The position numbers and the translations under genes were made by a program. Positions 33,281-44,065 of a DNA stretch of 64,000 nucleotides are shown here, one piece after another. Position 1 is the stretch's first letter; every line of letters starts with the position of its first letter. Origin of the DNA: Eretmocerus hayati. Its lineage: Eukaryota > Arthropoda > Insecta > Hymenoptera > Aphelinidae. Where the stretch lies: contig CM056742.1 of assembly GCA_029851415.1 (NCBI GenBank), positions 81,768,748-81,832,747 on the forward strand, in the 5' to 3' direction. Below the pieces are notes generated by a model, which was not told where the DNA came from, made no database searches, and worked only from the letters and a program-made list of their open reading frames with translations.

Positions 33281-35369
33281 TGAGTCATTCTGGAGGAAGC
33301 TGGACAAAACCGTCACCAGGGGGGTCTGGGAAAAATCCGCAAAATTTTTTTTCCATTAGTACCATGTTAAAATAGTACGAAAAAATTTTTTTCAGATTTT
33401 TTCGGCCCCCCCTGTGGGCCCCAGGGCCCATGAAAGGGCCATTTTAGGCCCTTTTCAGCCTATTCTAGAAAAATCATAGTTCCAACGCAATTCAATATTT
33501 TTCAACGTACTTGGGCGCATTTTCCTCGTCAAGACTAGTACTTTTGAAAAAAAAATTGTCCAAGGCCACTTGGTGAGCCTGACCACTTCTAAAAGCTAAT
33601 TACTGAGAGCAAATTTTAGCGATTTTTGGGCCTACTTCAAAGCGATCTAGCTCCTACTAGACATATGATAATCGACTTCTGCAGGTGGTCATTTTGAAGG
33701 TCTTGAAAAAACCTACAATTTGACCACCTGCAGAAGTCGATTATCGTACTTTTTATAGGAGCTATAGCCGATACAAGTTGAGCTATTTACGAAGAAGTCG
33801 AAAATTCAGGACTCGATTCCAAAAATATATCTTAATTTTTTTTCACCAAACTTGTGCGAAAATGTTCTTTCAGACATCTACTTTCAGTAAAAAGAATTTG
33901 GCGGAGGTTATTTTTTTTTATTTTTTTTGCCAAACGTTACAAAATGCCGCATTTCGTGGTTTTAGCAAAAACGGCATCATCGACCACGATCACATATGCT
34001 CCCATCTGGACTGATGTGCACCAATCTGTGTGAAAGTACTCCCCAAAGTACCCCCAAGTACGTGTAAGAAGTTGCGGGGACGAGCCTCCAGCCAGGAGCG
34101 AGCTGTAGGTTCTATTTACCGTGTCTAAAATAGGCATTATTCAGGCTATTCGAGCGTAAGCGACCGAGAGCATGATTTTACTTGTTCTGGCTTACAAATG
34201 AGATAATGGGCTAGAATGAGGATCCAAACATACTTTTCCGACTCAAAATGACCATCTGAACACAATTCCGAGGTCAGTTTTGCTCTAAATAGTCGTCCCT
34301 CTACCCCTTAAGAACTTAGATTCTGTCGACGGGTTCTGACACCGTTAAGGCACTAGACGACGTTCTAGAGCTAAACTGACCTCGGAATTATGTTCAGATG
34401 GTCATTTTGAGTCGGAAAAGTATGTTTGGATCCTCACTCTAGCCCATTATCTCATGTGTAAGCCAGAACAAGTAAAATCATGCTCTCGGTCGCTTACGCT
34501 CGAATAGCCTAAATAATGCCTATTTTTGACACGGTAAATAGAACCTACAGCTCGCTCCTGGCTCGAGGCTCGTCCCCGCAATTTCTCACACGTACTTGGG
34601 GGTACTTTGGGGAGTACTTTCACACAGATTGGTGCACATCAGTCCAGATGGGAGCATATGTGACCGTGGTCGATGATGCCGTTTTTGCTAAAACCACGAA
34701 ATGCGGCATTTTGTAACGCTTGGCAAAAAAAATAAAAAAAAATAACCTCCGCCAAATTTTTTTTACTGAAAGTAGATGTCTGAAAGAACATTTTCGCACA
34801 AGTTTGGTGAAAAAAAATTAAGATATATTTTTGGAATCGAGTCCTGAATTTTCGACTTCTTCGTAAATAGCTCAACTTGTATCGGCTATAGCTCCTATAA
34901 AAAGTACGATAATCGAATTTTGCAGGTGGTCAAATTGTAGGTTTTTTCAAGACCCTTAAAATGACCACCTGCAGAAGTCGATTATCATATGTCTAGTAGG
35001 AGCTAGATCGCTTTGAAGTAGGCCCAAAAATCGCTAAAATTTGCTCTCAGTAATTAGCTTGCAGAAGTGGTCAGGCTCACTAAGTGGCCTTGGACAATTT
35101 TTTTTTCAAAAGTACTAGTCTTGACGAGGAAAATGCGCCCAAGTACGTTGAAAAATATTGAATTGCGTTGGAACTATGATTTTTCTAGAATAGGCTAAAA
35201 AAGGGCCTAAAATGGCCCTTTCATGGGCCCTGGGGCCCACAGGGGGGGCCGAAAAAATCTGAAAAAAAATTTTTCGTACTATTTTAACATAGTACTAATG
35301 GAAAAAAAATTTTGCGGATTTTTCCCAGACCCCCCTGGTGACGGTTTTGTCCAGCTTCCTCCAGAATGA

Positions 35370-35373
<4 letters not shown>
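33281..35373. mobile_element. 2.1-kb foldback element with ~1-kb arms
   Basis: The left arm starts TGAGTCATTCTGGAGGAAGC and the right arm ends with its complement. The arms match almost base for base over about 1 kb around a centre near 34,320. (TA)n tracts flank both outer ends (33,260-33,280 and 35,374-35,412). There is no transposase; matching frames in the two arms (for example 33,778-34,014 and 34,639-34,875) are repeat sequence. Confidence 0.92.
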
Positions 35374-35411
<38 letters not shown>

Positions 35412-35417
<6 letters not shown>

Positions 35418-37812
35418 ACGTACCAAACCCGAAATCGTACCCTTCGCGAACGGTACAGCCGATTCTGTACCATTCGCGAATGGTACACCACCATTCGTAC
35501 CGAGCCCGATATTCCGGGTTTGGTACAGCAGAGTCTTGTACCATTCGCGAACTGTACAGCCGCCTTGTACCGAGCTCGATTCCGAATCGCGCCATATGGC
35601 TCGAGTCGTGTTCAAAAATGAGAATTGTCTATAAATGTTGATTAGCGTTTGAAATGATATGTATTGACGCGTTCAGTCAAGTGCAGGTAACGATCGAGCT
35701 TGCACAATGTATCTCGATAATACCTTTCGTGAAGAGTTCAACTCAGAATTAGATGTTCTTGGAACATCCAATAGTTGTAAGTTCATAAAAAGTAAAACAA
35801 AATATCCTTACATACGTGACACACAGTTCCATAAACATTAGAATCTCTACTCGGGGTATGTTCGCGTATCTTGTTTTGATGACATAATACATCTTGTGAA
35901 CACCGCCATGCCCAGTTTCATCATGAATCTATCTTAATTTAATATACTTCATCAGTATATCTTAAATTGCGGATTTTTCTACGTGATATCTCACTTCGTC
36001 GTCCCACTGTACGAAGAAATCCTCAAAATCAGTCTCATCGTCTGAATATTAACATTACAAGGTCAGGGGGTTTGTTGCGATTCAGTACGATTTTTTACTG
36101 ACTTTGAGAATTTCTTCTTATAGTGCTATTTTCATTGGAAAGATCAGACGAGGAATATCGCCAACAGTCAATATATATATATGAGGGTTTCCATGGAACT
36201 TTTAACTATTGACCCTCTAAAATGAAGAAAAAAATTTCTTAACGCACACGTTTGGAATGGGTTTCATGTGATTCTTAGATCTCGAAAACATGTGAAAAAA
36301 GTGGTGCCACTCTCTTCCAAGCCGAGGTATCTGGTTCAGAACGACACGTACGGAATTTCACACTTGAAACATTCGTGAATCAATTTCAATCGAATAGATT
36401 CGATCCAAAACATTGTCTAGACGATCGATACGGATTATATTTTGCCTGACTTGACTTTAAGATGAATTTCATCATTGATTTCTCCGAAATTCGATATGAA
36501 TTTCCAGAATCAAGTCAAGAGCTATGAGTCTCATTTCAATTTCTAGAATACACTGTGGTGTTATTTTGTTCATATTTCAGCCGAATACTATGTAGAAATC
36601 AAGAAAATCGCGATATCATCACATTTAGAGGCTTATTTAGCTTACCATCCGGATTCAGATATTTCTCCTCAGCTTCTCACAGAAATACCGATCGACAATT
36701 GCAGCTCAAAAAAGTGCGGTTATATCCTTTTTGTGATGAAGAAAAAAGAGCACAAGGTCCCAACCCTGTGCTTCGCGTCTCCTGAGTATGACATCAAAAA
36801 ATGACCATTTTGAAAGCCAGTGGCGCGATAACTTTATGAGCTTTGAAGCTTTATAAAATTTATCCGGATCAACGCACACTCATAAACCAAATGGGATTCG
36901 ATTCGTCTTCTTTTTAACTTTCGAAACTCATTGCTAGATTCTCCGTTTCGCACTAGGTATTTCATCAATATCGTAAACAATAGCCAGAAAAAGTTTTCCC
37001 ACAAAACTCGGTTACATCGATGAATGAGAGCTAATATCATAGCCAAATCAGCGCACACCTCTGAATCAAAGATTTTCTCAAAATATGAGATTAGTAGATG
37101 GATATATCATTCCACCGAAGTAGTTGAGGCATAGGTATTTTAGTTACAGCCTTATCAATTCAAAAAATCGCGTTGGTACGTTTGTAAACTATCCAAAAAT
37201 CATCTTTTGCGGTCTGCTATTGACAAATCGGGATGCGTTTCAACAAAAAAGAATGTAGTCCATATTGAATGATGCCAAATACTATAAAATGCCACTCCTG
37301 CGCACTCCAAATAGTTCAAAATACTCCTGGAATACTGCAGTAACACAAAAGTTAAAAGTTCCGTGGAAGTTCTCATATATATGTCAAACTGTTTCAATCT
37401 TCTGTATTCCAGAGAAGTCTTGAATGATTTCTTCTCAATTTCACTAATTAGCTTCACAAGGTCTCGTCATTTTGTCTCATTTTTTATGAACTTACAACTA
37501 TCGAATGTTCCAAGAACATCTAATTTTGAGTTGAACTCATCGCGAATAGTATTATCGAGATACATTGTGCAAGCTCGATCGTTACCTGCACTTGACTGAA
37601 CTCGTCAGTACATATCATTTTAAACGCTAATCAACATTTATAGACAATCCTCATTTTTGAACACGATTCGAGCCATATGGCGCAATTCGGAATCGAGCTC
37701 GGTACAAGGCGGCTGTACATTCGCAAATGGTGGTGTACCATTTGCGAATGGTACAGAATCGGCTGTACCGTTCGCGAAGTGTACGGTTTCGGGTTTGGAA
37801 CGTAACATATAT
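35412..37812. mobile_element. Second foldback element with a nested MITE
   Basis: Inverted arms at about 35,412-35,790 and 37,470-37,812 share GGTACCATTCGCGAA-like motifs and TAACGATCGAGCTTGCAC. The outer ends read TGTTACGTACC and its inverted counterpart, next to TA tracts. The 1.2-kb element at 36,177-37,380 is inserted between the arms. No protein gene. Confidence 0.82.
36177..37380. mobile_element. 1.2-kb non-autonomous element, copy B
   Basis: Inverted copy of 13,434-14,637 with the same ends (ATATATGAGGGTTTCCATGG and complement). TA-rich flanks on both sides suggest a TA-type target. Confidence 0.82.
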
Positions 37813-39382
37813 ATATATGACTCATGTATAATAATCACACAAGTACAACACTGCACTACACATCGCATTTTTGTATCGAAAGTGTACGTATTCGAGATTA
37901 TCCAAGATTTTACACTCGAAAATAATTCTCATACGTCATGATTTTCCAAACAATGTTTATGAGTTTCCTCGATATCTTTCACGTTCCATTCAGCGCATCG
38001 GGGACGATGCGAATCCCCAGCTCCGGACGCATGTGACGTGGTGAGTCTCAGGCCTCCTGTCCGCGCTTCTTCCTCGTTCCTTGACAATCCACCAGCGACG
38101 ACTTCGCGAGTCGCACAACGCTTGAGCGCTGCTCGTCAGCTGTCGCAGGTGCATCGTCAGCGCCTCGACGTGGCGATGCACTCTCCTCTTGAGCACTACT
38201 TCATCGAGAGACAGAGCATCGTCGATGACGATGCTTGGTATGCTCGAGAGACCGCTCGGAGCGATTAAGCCACCCAGACCATCTCGGGTGCGCTCCGCCC
38301 GCGATACACGCAAAAACACTTCCACTCTCTAAGTATTGTATAAAGGCATCAATAATACATCGTGCTCATTCATTCCCTAATTCCCCTCACATTCCACCTA
38401 TGTGGCTAATCCCCCCCTCCCCACGTCTCAGAACTACAACAATGTGCCTATCAACATAACAAGTTACCTTCTCATGATGTGTAAGAAAGATGTTACAGAT
38501 AAGAAATTCTCCAACTCTCCAAGGCATCCATTCGATGATTGTACTGGGAATCGGAGTATTCGCGACTCGAGTGTACTTTCCAATACGACTTCACTGAACA
38601 GTTATGGAGATCATTGAATGTTGAATACGACCCCTTGAGGATATTAATTTCCGCATTTGAATTAGAAAACTTCGTATTGAATCTTATTTTGGACAATATT
38701 TGAGACAATTCATTGAGAATTCAGGGAGTATCGTATTGAATTAAGGATTCAATACGGATTCCTTTGGATATTCAATGGAATCGTACTGGAAGACGGGATG
38801 GATCCCAATTTATTCTCCTTCTAGTGTACTGAATTTCCGCTTTTCTCCACCACACGGACAGACCAGGAAGTATAATTCTCCCAAATTCAACCCTTCAAAA
38901 TCGCAGGCACCTGTATGAGTGGGGCAAAATGGAGACTCTTGCATCAAGCGATCGAATTTCTACGCACTTTTTAGCTACGAGGGCGAATGATGGTATCCAG
39001 CAAACAGACGAGTAGTGACGTGACTGTGTGATATGAACGCCTCGGTTTTATTTGCGCTATCACAACACAGTCACGATAATCACACTCCCCTGCCTAGTGA
39101 AGTAGTATATTATTGCCGGGGTGGGCGAAAACTGATTTGCCTCACATATACTCATTCTTGTCGTGAGACACCCTTGAATCTCTTGATTGCGGTGAATTTT
39201 GGGATGACTCAATTTCTCCGAACTTGTCGTTGATATCATTCTTGGAGGCAATCCAAAGATAGCCCCGATTGCTCCAATTTGTTCCACGGAGGGACGAAGA
39301 TCAACTGCAAGGAGATATGGTACACGATGATGATTGATAAAATTTTTCTGAGGCAGATACAATGGAATGAGGCCGATGAAGA
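37813..39382. other. No recognised gene
   Basis: A CpG-richer stretch near 38,000-38,300 is open on both strands without a domain I recognise. The rest is AT-rich and could be intron or 5' flank of the DM gene. Confidence 0.45.
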
Positions 39383-39649
39383 ATGGAGCTGTCACTATCA
39401 CGTGGCATGGGTGTGAGCGTAGATGTCATAAGTTCATCACGACAACTATCACCATCAGAAGATGCTGTCCCGAATGTCCTCTCAAAGTCGAGTACTGATA
39501 TCCATCAGCGAACACCGAAATGTGCACGATGCAGGAACCACGGCATTGTCTCCGCTCTGAAAGGCCATAAACGTTACTGTCGATGGCGAGACTGTACTTG
39601 TCCTAAATGCACCCTGATTGCTGAACGACAACGAGTCATGGCTGCCCAG
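39383..39649 (+). CDS. DM-domain exon of a Dmrt gene (Dmrt99B/DMRTA-like)
   Basis: From the ATG at 39383 the frame runs 89 codons to a splice donor CAG|GTATTC at 39649/39650. Residues about 44-89 form a DM zinc module: [32 protein letters not shown] and [13 protein letters not shown], with all the zinc-binding Cys and His present. The RWRDC and [13 protein letters not shown] variant matches the Dmrt99B/DMRTA group better than doublesex. Such proteins are DNA-binding transcription factors in nervous-system and sexual development. The ATG is inferred; an upstream exon is possible. Downstream exons, including any DMA domain, are not in the window. It is the only credible host gene exon here. Confidence 0.88.
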
Positions 39650-40089
39650 GTATTCACTCCATCATATTGTGGCATTTATCGCGGAGAATGGGTGTTTATC
39701 TTCGAGAAGTATATAACCCTCCTGCAATAAATGAATAAGAGTCGATTGCAGATACATCCGGATCTATTCGGCTAATCTGCGGACGAGGGGAACGGCATTT
39801 AGTTTCAATCAATTCCCATCCACCAAGATATCAATCGAAATGAGCATCATATTCTGGCGTCGAGTGAAATTCATTCAATCCGGATCTATGCATTTGAAGC
39901 CAAACACATGAGCTCAAATCAGAAAGGATTGTATCCAATACAATCCAATTCGATTCAGCATCGATAAGGCCTCTCTTGAATAGGTCACCATAATGGAATC
40001 CGAGATTTGATTCAGCCTGACCCGATATGGGATTGAGAGTGGATTTTGACTGCATTGTATCTGTGCTGGTGATGATTTCAATCTAGAAT

Positions 40090-40370
40090 CAAAGATGTTA
40101 TTTTGTGGATTGGACGAGCAATGAGTCTTGGATCGGATTGAACTCGATCATTACAATGCATCTGAATTCCATCATTTTTACATGGAAATTCGCAGAGCAT
40201 TTTTTGGAAAGAGAAACACGGATGAACAAATTCTTCCCCAGGTGAGGCTCGAACTCACGATCTCCCGCTTCCCGGATGGTTGCGTTACCAACTACGCTAC
40301 CGGGGCAATTGCGGAGCTCTACTCATTCTAGGTAAGAATCGTTCGTCTGTGTTCCTTTCCTCATATATAT
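40090..40370 (-). repeat. tRNA-derived SINE-like repeat, copy 1
   Basis: On the minus strand a 5' leader is followed by a tRNA-like part (40236-40306) with D-arm GCGTAGTTGGTAACGC and a perfect T-arm GTGAGTTCGAGCCTCAC. A body of about 150 bp ends near 40,090. Its leader end abuts a (TA)n tract at 40,362-40,386. Further copies are at 40,387-40,658 and 42,030-42,300. Confidence 0.75.
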
Positions 40371-40386
40371 ATATATATATATATAT

Positions 40387-40658
40387 GCGACACTTTCCAT
40401 TACCGACCGCTGATTTAATCTTGATTGAATCGTATTTGTGCTCGTAATGATTCCAATTCAGAATCAATGATGTCATTTTGTGGATTGGATGAACAATGAA
40501 TTTTGGATTGGATTGAGTTTGATCATTACAATGCATCTGAGTCCCATCAATTTCACATGGAGATTTGCAGAACATTCATTGGAAAGAGCAATTTAGATGG
40601 GAAAATTCTTCCCCAGGTGGGGCTCAAAGTTACGATCTCCCGCTTTCTTGATTAGTAT
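40387..40658 (-). repeat. tRNA-derived SINE-like repeat, copy 2, truncated
   Basis: Direct copy of copy 1 (shared GATCATTACAATGCATCTGA and CTTCCCCAGGTGGGGCTC). The tRNA-like part is cut at 40,658 by the TA-flanked foldback element. Confidence 0.72.
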
Positions 40659-42027
40659 ACACGGTGTCCGAAAAGTAAGTACCCCCCCTTCTTTCAGAAA
40701 TGGTTGGGAATAGGGAAAAACCCCGAAACACATGTCCCCTTATTTTGAGGGGGACATCCGATGGTGGAATTGTTTTTTACCCTGAAGGTCATTTTCAAGG
40801 TCATTTGGAAGTCAACTGGATTTTTTGATTAGAAACACTTACTTTTGACCTCGAATTCTGAAAGAACATGAAAAATGATGAAACTTTTGTTTGAAATATT
40901 TTTTGACCCGACATGACCTTGGCGAGATGAATGGAGGTCAGCACGGGTTGACGTTAATCGCTGTCGCTCCAAGAGTGAGCATTTTATCGAAAAATGTTTG
41001 GGATGAAAGTTGTCCATGATCACAGTAGGAAAGAGCTAATGACCTTGTTTCCGACCTTAGAGGTCATTCTCATGGTCATTTGAAGGCCGACTCGATTTTT
41101 TTGAATAAAAACACCTAATTTTTACCTCAAATTCTGAAAGAACATGAAAAATGATGAAACTTTTGTTCGGAATTTTTCTTGACACGACTCGACCTTGGCG
41201 AGATAAATGAAAGTTAGCACGGGTTGACGGTAAGCGCTGTAGCTCCAAGAGTGAGCGCTTCATCGGAAACTTTTCCGACCGAAGGTGTTCATGATCACAG
41301 CAAAAATAAGTTTATATCCTTGTTCTTGACCTTGAAGGTGAAAATGACCTCCAAGGTCGGAAACAAGGTCATTAAGTCTTTTCTACTGTGATCACGAACA
41401 ACTTTCATCCTAAACATTTTGTGATAAAATGCTCACTCTTGGAGTTACAGCGGTCACCGTCTACCCGTGCTGGCCTTCATTTATCTCGCCAAGGTCGAGT
41501 CGTGTCGAAAAAAATTCCGAACAGAAGTTTCATCATTTTTCATGGTCTTTCAGAATCCGAGGTCAAAAGTAGGTGTTTTCGTTGGAAAAATTGAGTTGAC
41601 CTCCAAATCACCTTGAAGATGACCTGCAAGGTCGAAAACAAGGTCATTAGGTATTTTCTACTGTGATCATGAACAACTTTTATCTCAAACATTTTTCGAT
41701 AAAATGCTCATTCTCGGAGTTACAGCGGTCACCCGTCGATCCGTGCTGGCCTTCATTCATGTCGCCAAGGTCAAGTCGGGTCAAAAAAAGTTTCAAACAA
41801 AAGTCTCATCATTTTACATGTTCTTTCAGAATTCGAGGTCAGAAGTAGGTGTATCCGTTTAGAAAAATCCAGTTGACCTCCAAATGACCTTGGAAATGAC
41901 CTTCGAGGTGAAAATAAGGCCACCATCGGATGTCCCCTTCAAATAAGGGGACACGTGTTCCGGGGTTTTTCCGATTCCCCACCGTTTCTGAAAAAATGGG
42001 GGGTTCTTACTTTCCGGACACCCTGTA
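40659..42027. mobile_element. TA-flanked foldback MITE (1,369 bp), Tc1/mariner-like ends
   Basis: The ends read TACACGGTGTCCGAAAAGTAAG and, inverted, TACAGGGTGTCCGGAAAGTAAG. TA lies on each side (40657-40658, 42028-42029). The body is two ~270-bp units in one orientation and two in the other around a centre near 41,330, each carrying the CAAGGTC and CATGATCAC motifs. No transposase. The TA target and GGTGTCC ends suggest mobilisation by an IS630/Tc1/mariner enzyme. Confidence 0.82.
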
Positions 42028-42029
42028 TA

Positions 42030-42300
42030 TGAGGAAAGGAACACAGACAGGAAAATCTTACTCAGGATGAGTAGAGCTCCACAATCGCCCCGGTAGCGTA
42101 GTTCGTAACGCAACCGCCCGGCAAATGGGAGATCGTGAGTTCGAGCCTTACCTGGGGGAAATCTTTTTCATCTGTCTTTTCTTCCCAGGAAATCCTATGC
42201 AAATTTCATATGAAATCGCTGGAACTCAGATGCATTATAATGATCGAATTTAATTCGATCCAAAATTCATTGCTCTCCCAATCCGCAAAATAACATAGAC
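42030..42300 (+). repeat. tRNA-derived SINE-like repeat, copy 3
   Basis: Opposite orientation to copies 1 and 2. The tRNA-like part is 42087-42158 with GCGTAGTTCGTAACGC and GTGAGTTCGAGCCTTAC. The body ends near 42,300. Leader GAGGAAAGGAACACAGAC is shared with copy 1. Confidence 0.75.
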
Positions 42301-43049
42301 CGATTCTGAATGGAATTGAGAGGTCTACAGCTACCTCATCCAATCAGTGGAATCGACATCCACCACTGACATTCAAATTTGCATCAATGCCATCCTAATC
42401 CGACGACCCTACGGAATTCATTGAATGCAATCCATTTCGAATCCGTCCGCCAAATCACCCAGGGATAGAGGTTTTGCTTTCATACAAGGTTGAACCACAC
42501 AGCAGCGTCAAATGTGAGAATGATCTGAAATTTTCCACTCGTTCCTGGCATAGACGTTGGCTGAGTCTGTTGACATACAAACTCCAACATGTTCGTGAAT
42601 TCAGGTATACATATGATAAGACCGTGGGTTGAATGATGGTAGATACTCTTGATGGATAAGTTCACAGTTCACGTTCTCATCATACTTATACCTGAAATCA
42701 TGAACATCTTAGAGCTTGCACATAATTGACTTGGACGTCCCTGAGGCTAGCTTAGGCAAGTCATGCCAACCAAGAATAACTATGCCAACAATTATTACTT
42801 TTTTATTGCTAATTCATTACCACACAGCGGATTTTATTGCTCTTTCCGTTTTCAAAAAATCGTGTCCCGGGCTGACGGAAGCTGAGGCTAGCCCGGACAT
42901 TGATGAAAGAGCCGTGTAGCGGGATTGAGTAATGACTCATTTTTTGTTACTTTTTTATTGTTCTAAGAATCTACAAACAAAATGGCGTTAGTTTCGAAAA
43001 TGGCGGAGTTATAACGATTTTGGGCTAAAATCATACGAAGCTAGCCCAG
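42301..43049. other. No recognised gene
   Basis: Contains GCTAGC motifs recurring at about 42,748, 42,892 and 43,040 and two similar AAAATGGCG segments. It may be diverged relatives of the adjacent satellite. Confidence 0.4.
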
Positions 43050-43269
43050 GCATGGGGGAAAGAGGGGACCTGCAGATATGGGACTTGACTGATACTTCAA
43101 TACTTTCCTATTTCTCAAAAAATACATCAACAAAATGGCGCCGGAGTCAGGTATGGACAAGATATGGTGGATGGAGTGGACGGAAATCGTCGGAAGTCGG
43201 GAATATAGTTGGAATATCCAGATTGGGAGACGGAAAGAGGTGGATTCATGGCCAGATCTGTCAGCCACA

Positions 43270-44065
43270 CACGTGTCATACATCCACAAGATGACCATTG
43301 ATGTGGAGATGCCCCCTCTGAGATTCCTGGAACCCTCAGAATTTATTACAGACCAAGAAAAGGCCCAAAAACGGTGGATCTCGCGGAAATCAGCGAGATA
43401 TCGCGTTCAGAGGATTCATAACGAATTCTGACAGATACACGTGTGCCAAACATACACAAGGTGATTATCGATGTCGGAATTGCCCCCTCTGAGATTCCTG
43501 GAACCCTCAGAATTTATTACCACCCGACAAAGGGCCAAAAACGATGCATAACCCGAAAATCATCGAGTTATCGCGTTCAGAGTGGATTCAAAACGAATTC
43601 TGACAGATACACGTGTGCCAAACATCCACAATATGCTTGTTGATGTGGAGAATGCCTGCTCTGAGATTCCTGAAACCCTCAGAATTCATCACAGACCAAG
43701 AAAGGGCCAAAAAAGGTGGATCTCGCGAGAATCAGCGAGATATCCAGTTCGGAGTGGATTCATAACGAATTCTGACAGACACATAGTCGTCAAACATCCA
43801 CAAGGTGCTCATCGATGCAGAGACTGCCCGCTCAGAGATTCTTGAAACCCTCAGAATTTATTACCGCCCGAGAAAGTGCCGAAAAACGGTGCAGAGCCCG
43901 GGAATCATCGAGTTATATCGAGTTCGGAGTGGTATCATGACGAATCCTGACAGACACACGCGGGCCAAACATTCACAAGGTACCTATTGATGTGGAAAAT
44001 GCCTGCTCTGAGATTCGTGAAAGCCTCAGAATTTATTACTACTCGAGAAAGGGACAGAAAACGTG
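43270..44065 (+). repeat. Satellite-like tandem array, ~170-bp unit
   Basis: The motif CTGAGATTCCTGGAACCCTC (or variants) recurs at about 43,318, 43,485, 43,660, 43,835 and 44,018, a period of 167-183 bp, with TTCTGACAGATACACGTG and TCAGCGAGATATC-type blocks in each unit. An inverted counterpart is at 55,130-55,600. Confidence 0.82.

Noticed and set aside
38000..38330. CpG-rich open frames on both strands upstream of the DM exon
   Set aside because: Could be an exon or CpG-rich promoter, but neither strand gives a recognisable protein.
40236..42158. Possible functional tRNA genes (40,236-40,306 and 42,087-42,158)
   Set aside because: T- and D-arms are good, but the anticodon stem pairs poorly and the sequences are embedded in repeated SINE-like units.
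43050..44000. Series of similar 60-98-codon frames
   Set aside because: Periodic translation of the ~170-bp satellite, not genes.
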